Shown piece after piece: positions 35,206-44,163 of a stretch of DNA of 64,000 nucleotides. A model generated the notes under the pieces. The model ran no database searches. It was not told where the DNA came from and saw nothing but the letters and a program-made list of their open reading frames with translations. Position 1 is the first letter of the stretch. Each line of letters starts with the position of its first letter. This DNA is from Pantoea sp. Ap-967. Lineage in GTDB: Bacteria; Pseudomonadota; Gammaproteobacteria; Pseudomonadales; Pseudomonadaceae. The stretch is from contig NZ_VWXK01000004.1 of assembly GCF_011752565.1 (NCBI RefSeq), positions 214,342 through 278,341 of the forward strand. Direction: 5' to 3'. Made by a program: the position numbers and the translations under genes.

Positions 35206-35283
35206 TCGAACACTTCCTTTGTTGTTTCGGTTGGAGTTACTGCTTTTGGTTGCGCACTGACAGCGGCGACATGCGCCCAGGCG

Positions 35284-35610
35284 TCAAGCCGCGACGCGCT
35301 TGCGGTGGATAACGGCCTCCAGGGCGTATCGCCCATCTTCTTCGGGTTTTACCGGCGTCATCATCAAGGTCCACTGCTGGCCTTCGGGGGCGCCGATGCG
35401 GAAAACCGCCTGGGGCAGTTGCACGCCTTCGGGCAAGGCGAAGACGATGGCATAGCATTCGTAATCCGGGCTCATGGCCACGCCCGCACGCAGCGCCACA
35501 CGGGTAATGGGCAGGTGCTGCTGTGGCCCGACCTGGACAGTGAAGGCGTCGGCAGGCACGCGCTCCAGCTCGGCATAGGTGGGCATGGTGTAGTCGATGG
35601 TTTCGCTCAT
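35284..35610 (-). CDS. Small protein of the collar-gene cluster (108 aa; DUF6916-like)
   Basis: Starts in an ATGA overlap with the GNAT gene stop. The product (MSETIDYTMPTYAELERVPADAF ... LPQAVFRIGAPEGQQWTLMM, then EDGRYALEAVI) is predicted beta-rich and soluble. Its shape, with LPQxxFRIG and a C-terminal YALEAVI, recalls the small DUF6916 proteins that accompany tail-collar genes in many bacteria; I am not certain of the family. A structural or chaperone role for the collar proteins is a guess from constant proximity. Confidence 0.65.
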   Translation of the reverse strand: MSETIDYTMPTYAELERVPADAFTVQVGPQQHLPITRVALRAGVAMSPDYECYAIVFALPEGVQLPQAVFRIGAPEGQQWTLMMTPVKPEEDGRYALEAVIHRKRVAA

Positions 35611-36107
35611 GACGGCATCCTGCTGGGGTGGTCGGGGGCCTCGCGGCGCATGCGCAGGTACACGCCCTTCTGGTCGATAACCTGAAAGCCGAAGCGCTGG
35701 TATAGCTGCAAGGCCGGGTTGTAGGGCTCTACCGAGAGCTCGACCGGCAACTGATGCTGGTCGCTTCGGCGCAGCAGGGCTTCGAGCAAGCCGCTGCCGA
35801 TACCGTGCTTCTGGTAATGGGGAAGCAAGGCGATATCGATCAGCACCGCGCAGGTGCTGCCGAAATAGGTGTAGAGGCGCCCGGCCCGCTCGCCATCGGC
35901 TTCGACGATGCAGAATTCAGCGCCAGCAAAGTGCTGCTGATAGAACTGGTGCTGGGCGTTGAACTGCATCTTCAGGAAGCTGGCGATCTGCTCGGCCGGC
36001 CAGCCACTGTGGGTCATTTCAAGGGCGCGACTGGTGGCATACAGGTGCTCGATAAAGCCCATGTCGCCTGTTTCCAGGGCACGCAGCGTCACAGCGTACT
36101 TCGTCAT
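35607..36107 (-). CDS. GNAT-family N-acetyltransferase (166 aa)
   Basis: The acetyl-CoA binding motif is LPHYQKHGIGSGLLEALL, followed by ELSVEPYNPALQLYQRFGFQ, both typical of GNAT enzymes. The start is chosen at 36107 (MTKYAVTLRALETGDMGFIE), where the family usually begins; an in-frame ATG seven codons upstream (36128) is possible. It overlaps the next gene by four bases and so belongs to the export cluster. A role in modifying the cargo or collar proteins is inferred only from the operon. Confidence 0.82.
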   Translation of the reverse strand: MTKYAVTLRALETGDMGFIEHLYATSRALEMTHSGWPAEQIASFLKMQFNAQHQFYQQHFAGAEFCIVEADGERAGRLYTYFGSTCAVLIDIALLPHYQKHGIGSGLLEALLRRSDQHQLPVELSVEPYNPALQLYQRFGFQVIDQKGVYLRMRREAPDHPSRMPS

Positions 36108-36224
36108 CAAAGCAAACTTCCCTGTCATCGATCCGTGGTGCGCGAACCATTCGTGTGGTGGACACCACACGCCAAGACGTGGCCAATTGATAGCACCTTA
36201 GCTCAATTGTTTTGCTCGCACTGC

Positions 36225-38324
36225 TCAGAAACCACTTTCTCGCACGCCAAGCGCGGCCATTCGTCGCCATGCCGCAGACAGCAACGATTCACCCTGCCCT
36301 TGCAGTACCACCACCCCTCGCAGCGGGTGGGCCAGCTGTTCGGCTTCAGCGTGCTCCAGCATGAACTGCGCCCCGTATTGCGCCTGCAACGGCTGCGCAC
36401 GCTTCTGGTCGTCACGCCGTACCGCAATCGGGCCCTTGTGCTCGGAAACCAACGCCTCCTGATCAATGTAGGCCACACCGTTGGCATCCACCTGGGCAAG
36501 GTTTACGGCAAGCGAGCCACGCAGCACATCGTCGGCAACAAAGTGCCCCTGGCTGCCCGGCGCGACCCGCCAGAGGTCAGCTTCGGCCAGGTAGCCGCGC
36601 AGCCGCAGGCCATCCTCGATGATGCGCGCCAAGGGCAACTCGGCCGTGATCCAGCGGCCCGGGCTGAGGCTGTCGGCAAGGTCGCGTACCGTGCCAGCAT
36701 GGGCCGCGCGCAAGGTCAGGCGCTCGCGCTGGGCGGCCAGGCCGCGGTACTCGGCCACCGCCTCGGCCAGGCGCTGCTCAACAATGCCGCTGTCCACCGC
36801 CGTGCTACTGCGGCTGGACTGGCGCCGCAACTGCAATTGCAGAATTTCAATTTCACGCCGGGTAATCGCCATGCGCGATGCCAGGTCGGGGGATTCGAGC
36901 ACCGCCAGTACCTGGTTTTCGGCAACCCGCTGGCCATCCACCACCCGCACTTCAGCCACCCTTGCCGCCGTGGGCGCATGCACGGCGGTGACCCTGGCCG
37001 CTTCGAGCATCGCCGGCACTTCCACCCCGCTGCGCCAGGGCACCAGCAACAGGGCCAGCAGCACCAGCGCGGCGCTACCTAGCGCCAGCACCTTGCGCGG
37101 ATGCGCCTTGGCCCGATGCTGCCACCAATGGCGCATTTCCTTGTAGATGGGCAACCCAATGAACCACACCAGTTCGACCATCATCAGGAAGATGCCGAGC
37201 ACCTTGAAGAACAGGTGATAAACCGCCAGGGCAATGCCGAAGAACAGCACGGCGCGCCACAGCCAAGAGGCGTAGCCCCAGCACAGCAGGCGCTTGCGCA
37301 AGGCCGGCGACCAGCGCTCCGGCGGCGCTTCGCCATAGCCGAACAGGCATTCGCGCAGGTGCCAGCGGCACAGGGCATAGCCCCGGCCTTGCAAGTTATC
37401 CACACCCCACAGGTCGCTGAGCAGGAAGTAGCCGTCAAAACGCATCAACGGGTTGACGTTGATTGCCACGGTGGTCACCCAGGTGGCGCTGGCCAGCATG
37501 AATGCAGCCGTGCGCCCCGCCCCGTCCGGCAGCAGCGACCAGGCCAGCAAGGCGATGCAGGCCAGCAGCAACTCCGCCAGCACGCCACCGGCACCGATCA
37601 GCAGGCGCGTGCGCCGGTCTTGCACGCGCCAGGCATCGCTGACATCGGTGTACAGCATTGGCAACAGCACCATGAACGCCACGCCCATGCTCGGCACCCG
37701 GCAACCGGCGCGCTTGGCCATGTAGGCATGGCCGAACTCATGGCAGAGCTTGGCGAAGCCCAGGGCGATGGCGAAGGCCAGCATGCCGCCGAGGCTGAGC
37801 AATTGCGGGAAGGTGGCCAGAAAGCGTTCCCAGTCGCGCATTACCAAGAATGCGCCAAGCAAGGCCACCAGCGGCAGGCCACCACGCAGCAAGGCTGGCC
37901 CGTAGCGCTCCAGCCACGGCCAGGTGCGGTTGAGAAAGGCATCCGGGCGCCACAGTGGGATGCGGAAGAACAAGTATTTGTGCAGCACCTGGGTCCACAG
38001 GCCCTGGCGCTGGCTGGCAGCCTTCAGGGCATAGCTGGCGTTCTGCTCTGGGTCGGCGCCGCTGATCAGGTCGTGCCCACGCAGGAATTTCAGCAACTCA
38101 TCCAGCGCCTGCGGGGTCAGTGGCGCGCCGGGTTCGGCATTGGCGGCGCGCAGCACCTGCAGGGCATCGCCCAACGCCCAGTGGCGCAACAGGCGCATGG
38201 CCGGTGCGCCGAGCTTGAAATACTTGCCGCGCAATGGGTCGGCCAAGGTCCACTGCGGCGAGCCGTCCAGCCCTGGGGTCGCCACCGAGAGCTGCAGGTC
38301 CGGGCGCAGCGCCGGCAGGTTCAT
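36225..38324 (-). CDS. M50 site-2-protease-like membrane protein fused to a HlyD-like domain (699 aa)
   Basis: Residues 1-90 look like a PqqD-type small domain (SPQWTLADPLRGKYFKLGAP). Then several membrane helices carry the M50 zinc motif HEFGH (195-199) and the partner NPLMRFDGYF (291-300, Asp297). From about residue 440 a single membrane helix is followed by a HlyD-type biotinyl/lipoyl-like and coiled-coil part (HAPTAARVAEVRVVDGQRVA, later LEIxxxQLQLRRQ helices). So one polypeptide joins an intramembrane protease fold to a periplasmic adaptor. It starts in an ATGA overlap with the 439-aa adaptor gene. Family members exist next to similar adaptors, but no mechanism is established to my knowledge. 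Confidence 0.85.
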   Translation of the reverse strand: MNLPALRPDLQLSVATPGLDGSPQWTLADPLRGKYFKLGAPAMRLLRHWALGDALQVLRAANAEPGAPLTPQALDELLKFLRGHDLISGADPEQNASYALKAASQRQGLWTQVLHKYLFFRIPLWRPDAFLNRTWPWLERYGPALLRGGLPLVALLGAFLVMRDWERFLATFPQLLSLGGMLAFAIALGFAKLCHEFGHAYMAKRAGCRVPSMGVAFMVLLPMLYTDVSDAWRVQDRRTRLLIGAGGVLAELLLACIALLAWSLLPDGAGRTAAFMLASATWVTTVAINVNPLMRFDGYFLLSDLWGVDNLQGRGYALCRWHLRECLFGYGEAPPERWSPALRKRLLCWGYASWLWRAVLFFGIALAVYHLFFKVLGIFLMMVELVWFIGLPIYKEMRHWWQHRAKAHPRKVLALGSAALVLLALLLVPWRSGVEVPAMLEAARVTAVHAPTAARVAEVRVVDGQRVAENQVLAVLESPDLASRMAITRREIEILQLQLRRQSSRSSTAVDSGIVEQRLAEAVAEYRGLAAQRERLTLRAAHAGTVRDLADSLSPGRWITAELPLARIIEDGLRLRGYLAEADLWRVAPGSQGHFVADDVLRGSLAVNLAQVDANGVAYIDQEALVSEHKGPIAVRRDDQKRAQPLQAQYGAQFMLEHAEAEQLAHPLRGVVVLQGQGESLLSAAWRRMAALGVRESGF

Positions 38325-39640
38325 ATCCCCACCGCCTGGCGCAGGGCCGCCAGTGGGCGGCGCAGCAGGTACAGGGCCAGCGGTGCGCGGGCACCGAACA
38401 CCTTGGCCGTGCCACGCAGGCCGATACGCGGCGGCGCGTCGGCGAAGCGGGCGTCCAGGCGGTAAGCCAGCTGCCCGGCAGCGGTGGCCTGGGCCTCATA
38501 GGCTGCACGCTCAAGCGTGGCGGCGTGGCGGTTCAAGGGGTCGCTGTCGAGGAACAGGGCAACCTCGGCGCCCTTGTCCAGGCCGATGGCATCGGCCACC
38601 GGCAGCTCGATGCGCAGTTCGGCCTGGGCCGGGTCGGCAATTTCCATCAGCCGCTCACCGGTACGCATCGGCTTGCCGACAAAGCGCTGGGCGTCGGCGA
38701 ACACGGCAATACCGCCGCGCTCGGCGCGCACCTCGCTGCGCGCCAGCAGGTTACGGGCATAGTCGCGCTCGGCACGCTTCTGTTCCACCCGGGCGGCCAG
38801 CAAGTCCAGGCGGGCACTGGAATCGGCATCGGAAAAGGCGCGCTGGGTGTTGGCCTTGAGTTCTGCTTCGGCCACGCCCAGGGTGCGTTCGGCCACGTCG
38901 GCCTGCGCCTTGAGGGCGGTGGCGTCGAAACGCACCAGCAACTCGCCGGCCTGTACCGGCTGGTTGGGCTTGACCAACACCTCGGCAACCACGCCATCGA
39001 GCGGCGCGGCAACCACCTGGCCATTGAGCGGCACCACCTCTGCAGGCGCCAGCACCGACTGGCGCACCGGAATCAGGAACAGCAGCAACACGCCGGCAGC
39101 CACGGCCAGGCGGGTGCGAGCCGGCCAGCGCAGGCGCCAGGGTTTACGCGGCTGCAAGGCGCCCCAGGCGTGGGCATAGCAATCGCCCAATTGCGCCAGC
39201 AGCACTTGCTCGGCATCGCTCCAGGCGTGGTCACGTGCCAGCCATAGCCCGCCGAACACCTCGCCGCGGCGGTCCTTGAGCGGCAACCAGAAGGCATGCG
39301 GAGCCGACAACGCCTGCCAGTCGTCACGGCTGGCCTGGTCGACGGTTTCCGGTGGCACCGCGCCCGGCAGGGCAAAACGGTCACTCGCCCCCAGGCGGGC
39401 AACCATGCGTTCGATGAACACCACGAAGGGGGCGTTGGGTTCGACCACGCTGATGCCGGTGAGCGCACGCACCTTGCCGGCAATCAGCAAGGCGCCGTGG
39501 CGGTAGCCAAACAGCGGCTGGCTGTCGTTGACCATGCTGAACGACAGCACTTCAAGCGATGCGGCAGCACGTGCCTGGCGCTCCAGCTTCAGGTAATGCG
39601 CCAGCAGCTGTTCGAGGGCGCCGGGAACGGGGGCGTTCAT
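38321..39640 (-). CDS. HlyD-type membrane adaptor with N-terminal GAF-like domain (439 aa)
   Basis: Residues 1-160 are soluble and resemble a GAF sensor fold (FWLPLKDRRGEVFGGLWLA, ending SDAEQVLLAQLGDCYAHAW). One membrane helix follows (about 173-188, LAVAAGVLLLFLIPV) and then a membrane-fusion-protein part with lipoyl-like halves (APLDGVVAEVLVKPNQPVQA and SEVRAERGGIAVFADAQRF) around a coiled-coil hairpin. It overlaps both neighbours by four bases, so it is stoichiometrically coupled with the first adaptor and the M50/HlyD protein. A cytoplasmic ligand-binding domain on an adaptor suggests regulation of export. Confidence 0.82.
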   Translation of the reverse strand: MNAPVPGALEQLLAHYLKLERQARAAASLEVLSFSMVNDSQPLFGYRHGALLIAGKVRALTGISVVEPNAPFVVFIERMVARLGASDRFALPGAVPPETVDQASRDDWQALSAPHAFWLPLKDRRGEVFGGLWLARDHAWSDAEQVLLAQLGDCYAHAWGALQPRKPWRLRWPARTRLAVAAGVLLLFLIPVRQSVLAPAEVVPLNGQVVAAPLDGVVAEVLVKPNQPVQAGELLVRFDATALKAQADVAERTLGVAEAELKANTQRAFSDADSSARLDLLAARVEQKRAERDYARNLLARSEVRAERGGIAVFADAQRFVGKPMRTGERLMEIADPAQAELRIELPVADAIGLDKGAEVALFLDSDPLNRHAATLERAAYEAQATAAGQLAYRLDARFADAPPRIGLRGTAKVFGARAPLALYLLRRPLAALRQAVGI

Positions 39641-40398
39641 TGCGGCTGCACGAAGTGGGCGGTGCCGCTCATGCCGGCCAGCAGGCCCGGCGTGTTGGCC
39701 GGCACGCTGCCGATCAGCAGCAGGGTCTGGCTGCCTTCGTCGATGCGTGCGCCCAGGCGCTTGACCACCGCGTCGATCGGCTTGCCGGTTTCATCGGGCA
39801 CGAAGCTGAAGGCCTGCTCGGGCTTGAGCTTGCCGAGCCAGCGCGAGGGCACCAGCAGGTGAATTTCCAGCGAGCGGTTATCGACGATTTCCAGCAGCGG
39901 AGCACCACTGGCCACGCTCTCGTGGGCCTGTACACGGCGGGCGACGACTTGGCCATCGAACGGCGCCTTGACCTGGCAGCGCTGGACTTGCACCTGGTAA
40001 ACCTGGGCTTCGGCCTGTGCTTGGGCCTGGCGGGCCTCGGCCAGCGACACCTCGAAACGGCCCACGGAATTGAGCGCGGCCAGTTGCTGCTTGTTGCGCA
40101 GCTCCTCTTTGGCCGCACGTACGGCGGCGCCTGAGGCGTTGGCCTGGGCCTGGTAGGCACTGCAGTCGAAGCGCACCAGCACATCCCCCTTGCTGAATGC
40201 CTGGCCCTCGGCAAACGGCATGTCCACCACCCGGCCGGGCAGCTCACTGGCCAGCACAGCCTGCGAGCGCGCGCGAAGTACACCACGGATTTCACTACCG
40301 GCAGCACTGGCGCCGTCGAGCAAAGGGTCGTTCTCGGCGGCAGCATGGGCCACCGCACTGCTCAAGGCCAACACCGACCAGCACAGCCACTGCTTCAT
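39637..40398 (-). CDS. Periplasmic adaptor (HlyD/RND-type) protein (253 aa)
   Basis: Start at 40398 gives a clear signal peptide (MKQWLCWSVLALSSAVAHA). The mature part has the two lipoyl-like halves (AVLASELPGRVVDMPFAEGQ and VKAPFDGQVVARRVQAHESV) joined by a coiled coil rich in Ala, Gln and Glu, and a C-terminal beta domain. It lacks an inner-membrane anchor apart from the signal. It is the first gene of the eleven-gene cluster, and the 290 bases upstream, down to the tRNA-Lys terminator, should hold the promoter. Together with the two other adaptors and the TolC-like protein it would span the periplasm. Confidence 0.85.
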   Translation of the reverse strand: MKQWLCWSVLALSSAVAHAAAENDPLLDGASAAGSEIRGVLRARSQAVLASELPGRVVDMPFAEGQAFSKGDVLVRFDCSAYQAQANASGAAVRAAKEELRNKQQLAALNSVGRFEVSLAEARQAQAQAEAQVYQVQVQRCQVKAPFDGQVVARRVQAHESVASGAPLLEIVDNRSLEIHLLVPSRWLGKLKPEQAFSFVPDETGKPIDAVVKRLGARIDEGSQTLLLIGSVPANTPGLLAGMSGTAHFVQPQ

Positions 40399-40693
40399 AT
40401 CACCACGTCCCTGTAAATATCTGCACGCTTCAAAGGGGTATCCGCTGTTTTTCTCCGATCTTGACCCACCGCCGGTCAGCCCATGCTGGCTACACAAGCG
40501 CTGCATGGGGGTTGTCGGGGCGTTGAAACGGGATACGGAAAAAGGCAGGCAGCGCTGGAGCGATGGCAGAGATGATCCAGTTCACCTGAAAAACCACAGC
40601 GCAGTGGCCGGATGCTATCAACGTTTTGGGTGTGCTGGAAGTGACCCATGAAGCCAGGCAGATGACGTCGGCGTTTTTCTAGCGCAAACGAAA
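40399..40693. other. Intergenic region upstream of the export cluster
   Basis: About 295 bases between the first cluster gene and the tRNA operon terminator. No gene is supported. It should contain the cluster promoter, but I could not pick out a convincing sigma-70 or sigma-54 site. Confidence 0.4.
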
Positions 40694-40717
40694 AAGCCCG
40701 CCTTGAAAGGCGGGCTT
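40694..40717 (-). terminator. Terminator of the tRNA-Asn-Pro-Lys operon
   Basis: AAGCCCGCC (40694-40702) pairs with GGCGGGCTT (40709-40717); on the minus strand it is followed by TTT. It separates the tRNA operon from the export cluster. Confidence 0.8.
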
Positions 40718-40725
40718 ATCGTATC

Positions 40726-40801
40726 TGGTGGGTCGTGTAGGATTCGAACCTACGACCAATTGGTTAAAAGCCAACTGCTCTACCAACTGAGCTAACGACC
40801 C
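40726..40801 (-). tRNA. tRNA-Lys (anticodon TTT)
   Basis: 76-base cloverleaf on the minus strand, GGGTCGTTAGCTCAG at the 5' end, anticodon loop CTTTTAA, encoded CCA. Last gene of a three-tRNA operon. Confidence 0.96.
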
Positions 40802-40807
40802 GGAAAA

Positions 40808-40884
40808 TGGTCGGGGTGAGGGGATTCGAACTCCTGACATCCTGCTCCCAAAGCAGGCGCGCTACCGGACTGCGCTACACCCCG
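40808..40884 (-). tRNA. tRNA-Pro (anticodon TGG)
   Basis: 77-base cloverleaf on the minus strand beginning CGGGGTGTAGCGCAG, anticodon loop TTTGGGA, encoded CCA. Six bases from tRNA-Lys. Confidence 0.96.
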
Positions 40885-40888
40885 AGAT

Positions 40889-40964
40889 TGGCTCCGCGAC
40901 CTGGACTCGAACCAGGGACCCAATGATTAACAGTCATTTGCTCTACCGACTGAGCTATCGCGGA
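40889..40964 (-). tRNA. tRNA-Asn (anticodon GTT)
   Basis: 76-base cloverleaf on the minus strand beginning TCCGCGATAGCTCAG, anticodon loop CTGTTAA, encoded CCA. First gene of the operon. Confidence 0.96.
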
Positions 40965-41058
40965 ACTGAACTTCGGTACATCTTTACAGCTTCGAAGTCT
41001 GTGTTAGCTTCGATCTCTTGAGCTATTCGCTTTCGCGTTGTCGCTGCTGAGGTCGGCT

Positions 41059-41086
41059 ATTCTACATTCTTCGTTTTGCTTGTCAA
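41059..41086 (-). promoter_or_regulatory. Sigma-70 promoter of the tRNA operon
   Basis: On the minus strand TTGACA (41086-41081) and TAGAAT (41064-41059) are 16 bases apart, followed by a GC-rich discriminator (AGCCGACC) typical of stringently controlled stable-RNA promoters. It is about 95 bases upstream of tRNA-Asn. Confidence 0.75.
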
Positions 41087-41284
41087 CACCTTTTTTTCAT
41101 TCAACTTACTGATTTGTAAGTTGTTTTGCGGTCACCGATGTTGCTGGTGATTCGCTTGGTGGCTGACAACGCGGCGTATATTAGGGGCACCTGATTTTAG
41201 ATGCAAGCAGAAATTTCAAAAATTTCAGCAAGTTATCTGGAGGGCCCGGGAAGGCCTGAATTTGCGCGGGTTGTGGGGGGGCTG

Positions 41285-41341
41285 ATCGCGAGCTTTGCTC
41301 GCTCCTACACCAGCCTGGTAGGAGCGAGCGCAGCTCGCGAT
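41285..41341. repeat. REP-type inverted pair downstream of clpB
   Basis: ATCGCGAGCTTTGCTCGCTC followed, after a short spacer, by GGAGCGAGCGCAGCTCGCGA. The pair can form a hairpin in the clpB transcript 3' end and may act as terminator or protect the RNA. Confidence 0.75.
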
Positions 41342-41364
41342 GCGCCGCCCACGGCGCCCTGCAA

Positions 41365-43929
41365 TCAACCGAAGACGATTTCGTCCCCTTCCACCCTGGC
41401 GGTAATCGCCGTGCCCGGCAGGAACTTGCCAGCCAGAATCAGCTGCGCCAGCGGGTTTTCGATCCAGCGCTGGATCGCGCGCTTCAGCGGCCGGGCGCCG
41501 TACACCGGGTCGTAACCCACGGCGATCAGCTTGTCCAACGCCTCTGGGCTCAGGCTCAGCGACAGGTCGCGCTCCAGCAGGCGGCTGCGCAGGCGGCCGA
41601 GCTGGATTTCAGTGATACCGGCGATCTGCTCACGGCCCAACGGCTCGAACACCACCACTTCGTCGATCCGGTTGATGAACTCCGGACGGAAATGCGCGCC
41701 CACGGCGTCCATCACTGCCGCACGCTGCGCCTCGCGGTCGCCCACCAACTCCTGGATCTGCGCCGAGCCCAGGTTGGAGGTCATCACGATCACCGTGTTG
41801 CGAAAATCCACGGTGCGCCCGTGGCTGTCGGTCAGGCGGCCATCCTCCAGCACCTGCAGCAGCACGTTGAACACATCCGGGTGGGCCTTCTCGACCTCGT
41901 CCAGTAGCACCACCGCGTAGGGTTTGCGGCGCACGGCTTCGGTCAGGTAGCCGCCCTCTTCATAACCTACGTAGCCAGGTGGGGCGCCGATCAGGCGAGC
42001 CACGGAGTGTTTCTCCATGAACTCGGACATGTCGATGCGCACCATGGCCTCTTCGGTGTCGAACAGGAACTCGGCCAGCGCCTTGCACAGCTCGGTCTTG
42101 CCCACGCCGGTCGGGCCAAGGAACAGGAACGAACCACTGGGCCGGTTCGGGTCGGACAACCCAGCCCGCGAACGGCGCACGGCATTGGCCACGGCAGTCA
42201 CGGCCTCGCCCTGCCCGATCACGCGCTGGTGCAGCAGCGCTTCCATCTTCAGCAGCTTTTCACGCTCGCCTTCGAGCATTTTCGCCACCGGAATGCCGGT
42301 CCACTTGGACACCACTTCGGCGATTTCTTCCTCGGTGACCTTGTTGCGCAGCAACTGGTTGTCGGTCTTGCCGTGCTGGTCGACCATCTGCAGGCTGCGC
42401 TCAAGGTCCGGGATCACCCCGTACTGCAGCTCGGCCATGCGGCTCAGGTCGCCCTTGCGGCGAGCGCTTTCCAGTTCCTGGCGAGCCTGTTCGATTTTCT
42501 GCTGGATCTGCGCCGAGCCCTGCACTTCGGCTTTTTCGGACGCCCAGATTTCCTCCAGGTCGGAATACTCACGCTCCAGGCGCTCGATTTCCTCGGTCAG
42601 TTTTTCCAGGCGCTTCTTCGCGGCCTCGTCTTCTTCTTTCTTCAGTGCCTGGGACTCAACCTTCAGTTGAATCAGGCGACGGTCGAGGCGGTCGAGCACT
42701 TCCGGCTTGGAGTCGATCTCCATGCGGATGCGGCTGGCGGCCTCGTCGATCAGGTCGATGGCCTTGTCTGGCAGCTGGCGGTCGGTGATATAGCGGTGGC
42801 TGAGCTTGGCGGCAGCGATGATCGCACCGTCGGTGATGGCCACCTTGTGGTGCACTTCATAGCGCTCTTTCAGGCCACGCAGGATGGCGATGGTGTCTTC
42901 CTCGCTCGGCTCTTCCACCAGCACTTTCTGGAAACGGCGCTCCAGGGCGGCGTCTTTCTCGATGAACTGGCGGTACTCGTTGAGCGTGGTGGCACCGACG
43001 CAATGCAGCTCGCCCCGGGCCAGGGCCGGCTTGAGCATGTTGCCAGCGTCCATGGCGCCCTCGCCTTTGCCGGCGCCAACCATGGTGTGCAGCTCGTCGA
43101 TGAACAGGATGATCTGGCCTTCCTGCTTGGACAGCTCGTTGAGCAGGCCTTTAAGGCGCTCTTCGAACTCACCGCGGTACTTGGCACCGGCGATCAGCGC
43201 GCCCATGTCCAGCGCCAGCAGGCGCTTGCCCTTCAAGCCATCGGGCACTTCGCCGTTGATGATGCGCTGGGCCAAGCCCTCGGCGATGGCGGTTTTGCCG
43301 ACGCCCGGTTCGCCGATCAGCACCGGGTTGTTCTTGGTACGGCGTTGCAGCACCTGCACGGTGCGGCGGATTTCATCGTCACGGCCAATCACCGGGTCGA
43401 GCTTGCCTTCCTCGGCACGCTTGGTCAGGTCGACGGTGTACTTGTCCAGGGCCTGGCGCGACTCCTCGGCGTTGGCGTCATTCACCGCCGCGCCGCCGCG
43501 CAGGTTGCTGATGGCATTTTCCAGGGCCTTCTTGCTCACGCCCTGGCCGAGCAGCAACTTGCCAAGCTTGCTGTTCTCGTCCATGGCAGCGAGCAGCACC
43601 AGTTCGCTGGAGATGAACTGGTCGCCCTTCTGCTGGGCCAGGCGGTCGGCCTGGTTGAGCAGGCGCGCCAGGTCCTGCGACATGTTCACGTCGCCGGTGG
43701 GGTTCTGGATTTTCGGCAGCTGGTCGAGTTCTTTCACCAGCGCCTGGCGCAGGCTGTTGACGTCGAAGCCAACCTGCATCAGCAGTGGCTTGATCGAACC
43801 GCCCTGCTGTTCGAGCAGTGCCTGCAACAGGTGCACCGGCTCGATGGCAGGGTGGTCCATGCCAACGGCCAGGGATTGGGCATCGGAGATGGCAAGCTGG
43901 AGCTTGCTGGTCAAACGGTCTATTCGCAT
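41365..43929 (-). CDS. clpB: ATP-dependent disaggregase ClpB
   Basis: Full-length 854-residue Hsp104/ClpB. An N-terminal Clp domain is followed by two AAA+ modules: Walker [16 protein letters not shown] with Walker [13 protein letters not shown] in the first, and [16 protein letters not shown] with [13 protein letters not shown] in the second. Between them is the long coiled-coil middle domain ([20 protein letters not shown]). With DnaK it rescues aggregated proteins after heat stress. A sigma-32-type promoter lies about 80 bases upstream. The pgeF-rluD pair sits upstream on the same strand, separated by REP sequences. Confidence 0.98.
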   Translation of the reverse strand: MRIDRLTSKLQLAISDAQSLAVGMDHPAIEPVHLLQALLEQQGGSIKPLLMQVGFDVNSLRQALVKELDQLPKIQNPTGDVNMSQDLARLLNQADRLAQQKGDQFISSELVLLAAMDENSKLGKLLLGQGVSKKALENAISNLRGGAAVNDANAEESRQALDKYTVDLTKRAEEGKLDPVIGRDDEIRRTVQVLQRRTKNNPVLIGEPGVGKTAIAEGLAQRIINGEVPDGLKGKRLLALDMGALIAGAKYRGEFEERLKGLLNELSKQEGQIILFIDELHTMVGAGKGEGAMDAGNMLKPALARGELHCVGATTLNEYRQFIEKDAALERRFQKVLVEEPSEEDTIAILRGLKERYEVHHKVAITDGAIIAAAKLSHRYITDRQLPDKAIDLIDEAASRIRMEIDSKPEVLDRLDRRLIQLKVESQALKKEEDEAAKKRLEKLTEEIERLEREYSDLEEIWASEKAEVQGSAQIQQKIEQARQELESARRKGDLSRMAELQYGVIPDLERSLQMVDQHGKTDNQLLRNKVTEEEIAEVVSKWTGIPVAKMLEGEREKLLKMEALLHQRVIGQGEAVTAVANAVRRSRAGLSDPNRPSGSFLFLGPTGVGKTELCKALAEFLFDTEEAMVRIDMSEFMEKHSVARLIGAPPGYVGYEEGGYLTEAVRRKPYAVVLLDEVEKAHPDVFNVLLQVLEDGRLTDSHGRTVDFRNTVIVMTSNLGSAQIQELVGDREAQRAAVMDAVGAHFRPEFINRIDEVVVFEPLGREQIAGITEIQLGRLRSRLLERDLSLSLSPEALDKLIAVGYDPVYGARPLKRAIQRWIENPLAQLILAGKFLPGTAITARVEGDEIVFG

Positions 43930-44010
43930 GGGATACCTTCCTTTAAAGGGCAGGTCGGAGCGATGGACAGCGCCTGTTTATAAAGAAACCTGCCTGAGAT
44001 GACTTTATAG

Positions 44011-44036
44011 ATAAGGGTGATTCTGGAAGATTCAAG
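44011..44036 (-). promoter_or_regulatory. Heat-shock (sigma-32) promoter of clpB
   Basis: On the minus strand CTTGAAT (44036-44030) and CCCTTAT (44017-44011) are 12 bases apart, close to the CTTGAAA/CCCCATNT consensus. Confidence 0.65.
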
Positions 44037-44080
44037 CGTAGCGGGGTTGACCGGGGTCAACCGGTTGAATTAACGCTGGA

Positions 44081-44160
44081 GCATTCGCGGGGCAAGCCCG
44101 CTCCTACAAGGGACGGGTTCGTTTTGTAGGAGCGGGCTTGCCCCGCGAAGAGGCCGGTGC
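44081..44160. repeat. Pair of inverted REP elements
   Basis: TTCGCGGGGCAAGCCCGCTC and its inverted partner GAGCGGGCTTGCCCCGCGAA flank a short spacer between pgeF and clpB. Typical P. putida REP pair. Confidence 0.85.
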
Positions 44161-44163
44161 AGG

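Noticed and set aside
40694..41341. Palindromes around the tRNA operon as attachment sites
   Set aside because: They read as a terminator and a REP pair; no copy of the tRNA-Lys end was noticed near 21.5-21.6 kb.
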